NCBI GenBank assembly: GCA_947567625.1
Contig: CANONN010000038.1
Location: 1 to 35,188, forward strand
Length of the DNA: 35,188 nucleotides
Origin: an uncultured Roseburia sp.
GTDB lineage: Bacteria; Bacillota; Clostridia; Lachnospirales; Lachnospiraceae
Reading direction: 5' to 3'
Under the pieces are notes generated by a model. The model did not search any database and was not told the DNA's origin. It worked only from the letters and a program-made list of their open reading frames with translations. Of the stretch, positions 33,146-35,188 are shown piece by piece (within the stretch, counting starts at the first letter, position 1; each line of letters starts with the position of its first letter). A program made the translations under genes and the position numbers.

Positions 33146-33171
33146 GGGCTATCGTTTGGATAGCCCTTTTT
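33146..33171 (+). terminator. Intrinsic terminator inside the operon, between khpA and rimM
   Basis: GGGCTATC (33146-33153) pairs with GATAGCCC (33159-33166) around a 5-base loop and is followed by five T. It would lower expression of rimM-trmD-rnhA relative to rpsP. Confidence 0.82.
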
Positions 33172-33183
33172 ACATTTGTGTAT

Positions 33184-33188
33184 GGAGG
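33184..33188 (+). promoter_or_regulatory. Ribosome binding site that decides the rimM start
   Basis: GGAGG at 33184-33188 lies 5 bases ahead of the GTG at 33194, but overlaps the in-frame ATG at 33182. It therefore favours the GTG as start codon. Confidence 0.7.
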
Positions 33189-33193
33189 AAGCA

Positions 33194-33715
33194 GTGGAAG
33201 ATTTATTGCAGGTAGGCGTGATTACCTCGACGCACGGGATACGCGGGGAGGTAAAAGTATTTCCGACGACAGATGACGCCGGGCGCTTTAAGAAGTTAAA
33301 ACAGGTTATTTTGGATACGGGAAAAGAAAAAATGGACCTTGAGATCGCAGGAGTCAAGTTTTTCAAAAACATGGTGATTCTGAAGTTTCAGGGAATTGAC
33401 GATATCAATGAAGTACAAAAATATTGTAAAATGGGTCTCTTTGTCACAAGGGAAAACGCGGTCAAGCTAAAAAAGGACGAGTATTTCATCGCGGATTTAA
33501 TCGGGCTGTCCGTGATTTCCGATGAGGAGGAGGACCTTGGAATGATAAAGGATGTGCTGCAGACCGGGGCCAACGATGTCTATGTGGTGACGATGCCGGA
33601 CGGAGGAGAGCTGCTGATTCCGGCGATCAGACAGTGTATCAAAGAGGTGGACATTGCGGGCGGCAGAGTCGTCGTGCACTTGCTCGAGGGCCTGCGGGAG
33701 ATCAATCGCAAATAG
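33194..33715 (+). CDS. rimM: 16S rRNA processing / 30S maturation protein RimM
   Basis: Assists maturation of the 30S head near S19. It is 173 residues with the N-terminal RimM domain 'LLQVGVITSTHGIRGEVKVF' and the C-terminal PRC-barrel with 'YFIADLIGLSVISDEEEDLG' and 'VYVVTMPDGGELLIPAI'. The frame could begin at a TTG (33176) or ATG (33182), but the GTG at 33194 has a well spaced GGAGG and gives the usual N-terminus. trmD begins 29 bases after its stop. It lies behind an internal terminator, so its transcription probably depends on read-through. Confidence 0.94.
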   Translation: MEDLLQVGVITSTHGIRGEVKVFPTTDDAGRFKKLKQVILDTGKEKMDLEIAGVKFFKNMVILKFQGIDDINEVQKYCKMGLFVTRENAVKLKKDEYFIADLIGLSVISDEEEDLGMIKDVLQTGANDVYVVTMPDGGELLIPAIRQCIKEVDIAGGRVVVHLLEGLREINRK

Positions 33716-33744
33716 TGCCGGCGGCAGAATGGGTGTGGGAACAT

Positions 33745-34488
33745 ATGAACTTTCATATTTTGACATTATTTCCCGAGATGGTGGCGGAGGGATTGTCCGC
33801 CAGCATTATCGGCAGGGCGGAAAAAAAGGGGCTGTTGACTATCCATACGGTCAATATCAGAGATTTTACGCTCGACAAGCATAAAAAAGTAGACGATTAC
33901 CCCTACGGCGGCGGCGCAGGGATGCTGATGCAGGCGCAGCCGGTATATGACGCCTGGGAATCTCTGACAGAGCGCATAGGGCATAGGCCGCGCACGGTTT
34001 ACCTGACGCCGCAGGGGCGGGTATTCAACCAGGAGATGGCGAAAGAGCTTGCGGCGGAGGAAGACCTGATCTTTCTCTGCGGCCACTATGAGGGGATCGA
34101 CGAGCGTGCCTTAGAGGAGATTGTGACGGACTGCGTCTCGATCGGCGACTATGTGCTGACGGGGGGCGAGCTTCCGGCGATGGTGATGATAGATGCCATA
34201 TCCCGCATGGTGCCCGGCGTATTGAGCAATGAGGAATCCGGCGCGGCGGAGTCTTTTGAAGGATGTCTGCTGGAGTATCCCCAATACAGCAGGCCCGAAG
34301 AGTGGAGAGGGAAACGTGTGCCCGCCGTACTTTTGTCCGGCAACCATCAGAAAGTGGATGAATGGCGCAGACAGCAGGCCATTTTAAGAACGGCAAAGCG
34401 CCGGCCGGACCTTTTGGCGCGGGCAGATCTCGCGGAAAAAGAAATCAAGTGGCTGAGAGAATATCAGAAAGAAAACGGGAAATCATAA
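33745..34488 (+). CDS. trmD: tRNA (guanine-N1)-methyltransferase TrmD
   Basis: Methylates G37 of tRNAs using S-adenosylmethionine, preventing frameshifts. It is 247 residues: 'MNFHILTLFPEMVAEGLSAS' at the start, 'DDYPYGGGAGMLM', and the trefoil-knot SAM-binding segments 'YLTPQGRVFNQ', 'CGHYEGIDER' and 'IGDYVLTGGELPAMVMIDA'. The frame is open from 33634 inside rimM, but the ATG at 33745 is the family start, with GGGAAC ahead. Its stop overlaps the start of rnhA (TAATG). In most Firmicutes rplS follows trmD; here it does not. Confidence 0.98.
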   Translation: MNFHILTLFPEMVAEGLSASIIGRAEKKGLLTIHTVNIRDFTLDKHKKVDDYPYGGGAGMLMQAQPVYDAWESLTERIGHRPRTVYLTPQGRVFNQEMAKELAAEEDLIFLCGHYEGIDERALEEIVTDCVSIGDYVLTGGELPAMVMIDAISRMVPGVLSNEESGAAESFEGCLLEYPQYSRPEEWRGKRVPAVLLSGNHQKVDEWRRQQAILRTAKRRPDLLARADLAEKEIKWLREYQKENGKS

Positions 34489-35117
34489 TGGCAAAAAACA
34501 AGTATTATGCGGTGCGGGTGGGAAAGACGCCGGGCGTCTATCTGACCTGGGAAGAGTGCAGAAGACAGGTGAGCGGGTATCCGGGAGCCGTCTACAAAAG
34601 CTTTCCCACACGGCAGGAGGCGGAAGGCTTTATGACAGGAAACGGTATGGCCAAAGCTTCTGCGGCAGGGAAAAAGCTTACGGGAGAGGAGACAGAAGGG
34701 CTGCCGGAAATCTATGCGTTTGTGGACGGCTCGTACCAGGCACAGACGAAAGTATACGGGTATGGCGGTTTTTTGATGCATCACGGTCAAAAAGAGATTT
34801 TGCAGGGAGCGGGAACCGATGCGGAGATGGCGGCGATGCGCAATGTGGCAGGGGAAGTGCTCGGGAGCATGGCGGCAATCCAAAAGGCAGTGGAGCTTGG
34901 ACTGCCGGAAATCACCATTTTTTATGATTATATGGGAATCCAGATGTGGGCAGAAGGCGGCTGGAAACGCAATAAAGCGGGCACTGCGGCGTACTACGAA
35001 TATGTGCAGTCGGTGCGCGGCAAAATTCGCATCCACTTTGTAAAAGTCAAGGGGCACTCGGGCGTGGAGGGAAACGAGGAGGCCGACCGCCTGGCAAAAG
35101 AAGCGGTAGGCAACTGA
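34488..35117 (+). CDS. rnhA: Ribonuclease HI with N-terminal RNA/DNA-hybrid-binding domain
   Basis: Degrades RNA in RNA-DNA hybrids. The 209 residues begin with the small hybrid-binding domain also found in eukaryotic RNase H1 ('YYAVRVGKTPGVYLTWEECR', about 5-50). A linker leads to the catalytic domain with D80 in 'YAFVDGSYQ', E113 in 'GTDAEMAAMRN', D147 in 'IFYDYMG' and D200 in 'GNEEADRLAKEA', a complete acidic quartet. H190 in 'KGHSGVEG' matches the product-release loop histidine. It begins one base inside the trmD stop, so translation is probably coupled. It occupies the place where rplS is expected. Confidence 0.94.
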   Translation: MAKNKYYAVRVGKTPGVYLTWEECRRQVSGYPGAVYKSFPTRQEAEGFMTGNGMAKASAAGKKLTGEETEGLPEIYAFVDGSYQAQTKVYGYGGFLMHHGQKEILQGAGTDAEMAAMRNVAGEVLGSMAAIQKAVELGLPEITIFYDYMGIQMWAEGGWKRNKAGTAAYYEYVQSVRGKIRIHFVKVKGHSGVEGNEEADRLAKEAVGN

Positions 35118-35122
35118 GCGCA

Positions 35123-35164
35123 GATTCGTAACGATTCCGCCTTCGGCTTCATAGTTACGGAATC
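35123..35164 (+). repeat. Inverted repeat after rnhA, near the window edge
   Basis: GATTCGTAAC (35123-35132) pairs with GTTACGGAATC (35154-35164) with one bulged base, enclosing a GCC-ttc-GGC hairpin. No T-run follows on the plus strand within view. It may be a terminator variant or the edge of a repeat element; the window ends 24 bases later. Confidence 0.5.
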
Positions 35165-35188
35165 CGGCTCATTTAAAGTTTGTCTTCG

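Noticed and set aside
1-35188. CRISPR arrays, tRNA or rRNA genes, insertion sequences, phage genes
   Set aside because: No regularly spaced repeats, no cloverleaf-like or rRNA-like stretches, and no transposase, integrase or phage protein motifs were found on either strand.

Overview
The window reads as chromosomal DNA of a Clostridia-class Firmicute, most likely a Lachnospiraceae gut anaerobe. This rests on strong AGGAGG-type ribosome binding sites, intermediate GC, a glutamine-type ABC importer with a lipoprotein binding protein, YlxM beside Ffh, KhpA behind rpsP, and a serC-serA-DUF1015 cluster. The taxon is an inference from gene content; no rRNA or tRNA gene was seen.

Layout. 1-5.5 kb: the end of a FAD-dependent oxidoreductase gene and two large polytopic membrane proteins (one a GT-C glycosyltransferase), with yajC between them under its own promoter and terminator. 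5.6-10.1 kb: leuB-ilvD-ilvB (branched-chain amino acids). 10.2-14.8 kb: serC-serA-DUF1015-mscS (serine biosynthesis plus a mechanosensitive channel), closed by a bidirectional terminator. 14.9-17.3 kb, minus strand: a complete polar amino acid ABC importer whose binding protein appears circularly permuted and whose ATPase carries an insertion. 17.4-18.5 kb: a cold-shock gene and a YesL-type membrane protein, each with its own promoter. 18.7-25.5 kb: plsX-acpP, rnc-smc and ftsY (lipid synthesis, RNA processing, chromosome structure, SRP receptor). 25.5-29.1 kb: threonine ammonia-lyase, adenine phosphoribosyltransferase and a purine permease; the apt-permease spacer is packed with inverted and direct repeats. 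29.2-30.8 kb: an AT-rich patch with a GNAT acetyltransferase and a Fic protein. 30.8-35.1 kb: ylxM-ffh-rpsP-khpA-rimM-trmD-rnhA.

How it fits together. The plsX...trmD series is the usual Firmicute translation/secretion cluster, but it is split between ftsY and ylxM by about 5.4 kb of purine, threonine and accessory genes. IlvA (2-oxobutanoate from threonine), IlvB, IlvD and LeuB belong to one amino acid network; no ilvN, ilvC, leuA, leuC or leuD is present. Serine synthesis is represented by SerA and SerC without a recognisable SerB; a DUF1015 protein with a DGHHR motif sits in that position.

Most worth a second look: the rearranged order of the substrate-binding protein; the DUF1015 gene as a candidate for the missing serine step; the leader of the purine permease, where a 10-nt hairpin loop is exactly complementary to sequence next to the ribosome binding site; and the AT-rich Fic/GNAT patch inside a conserved gene cluster.
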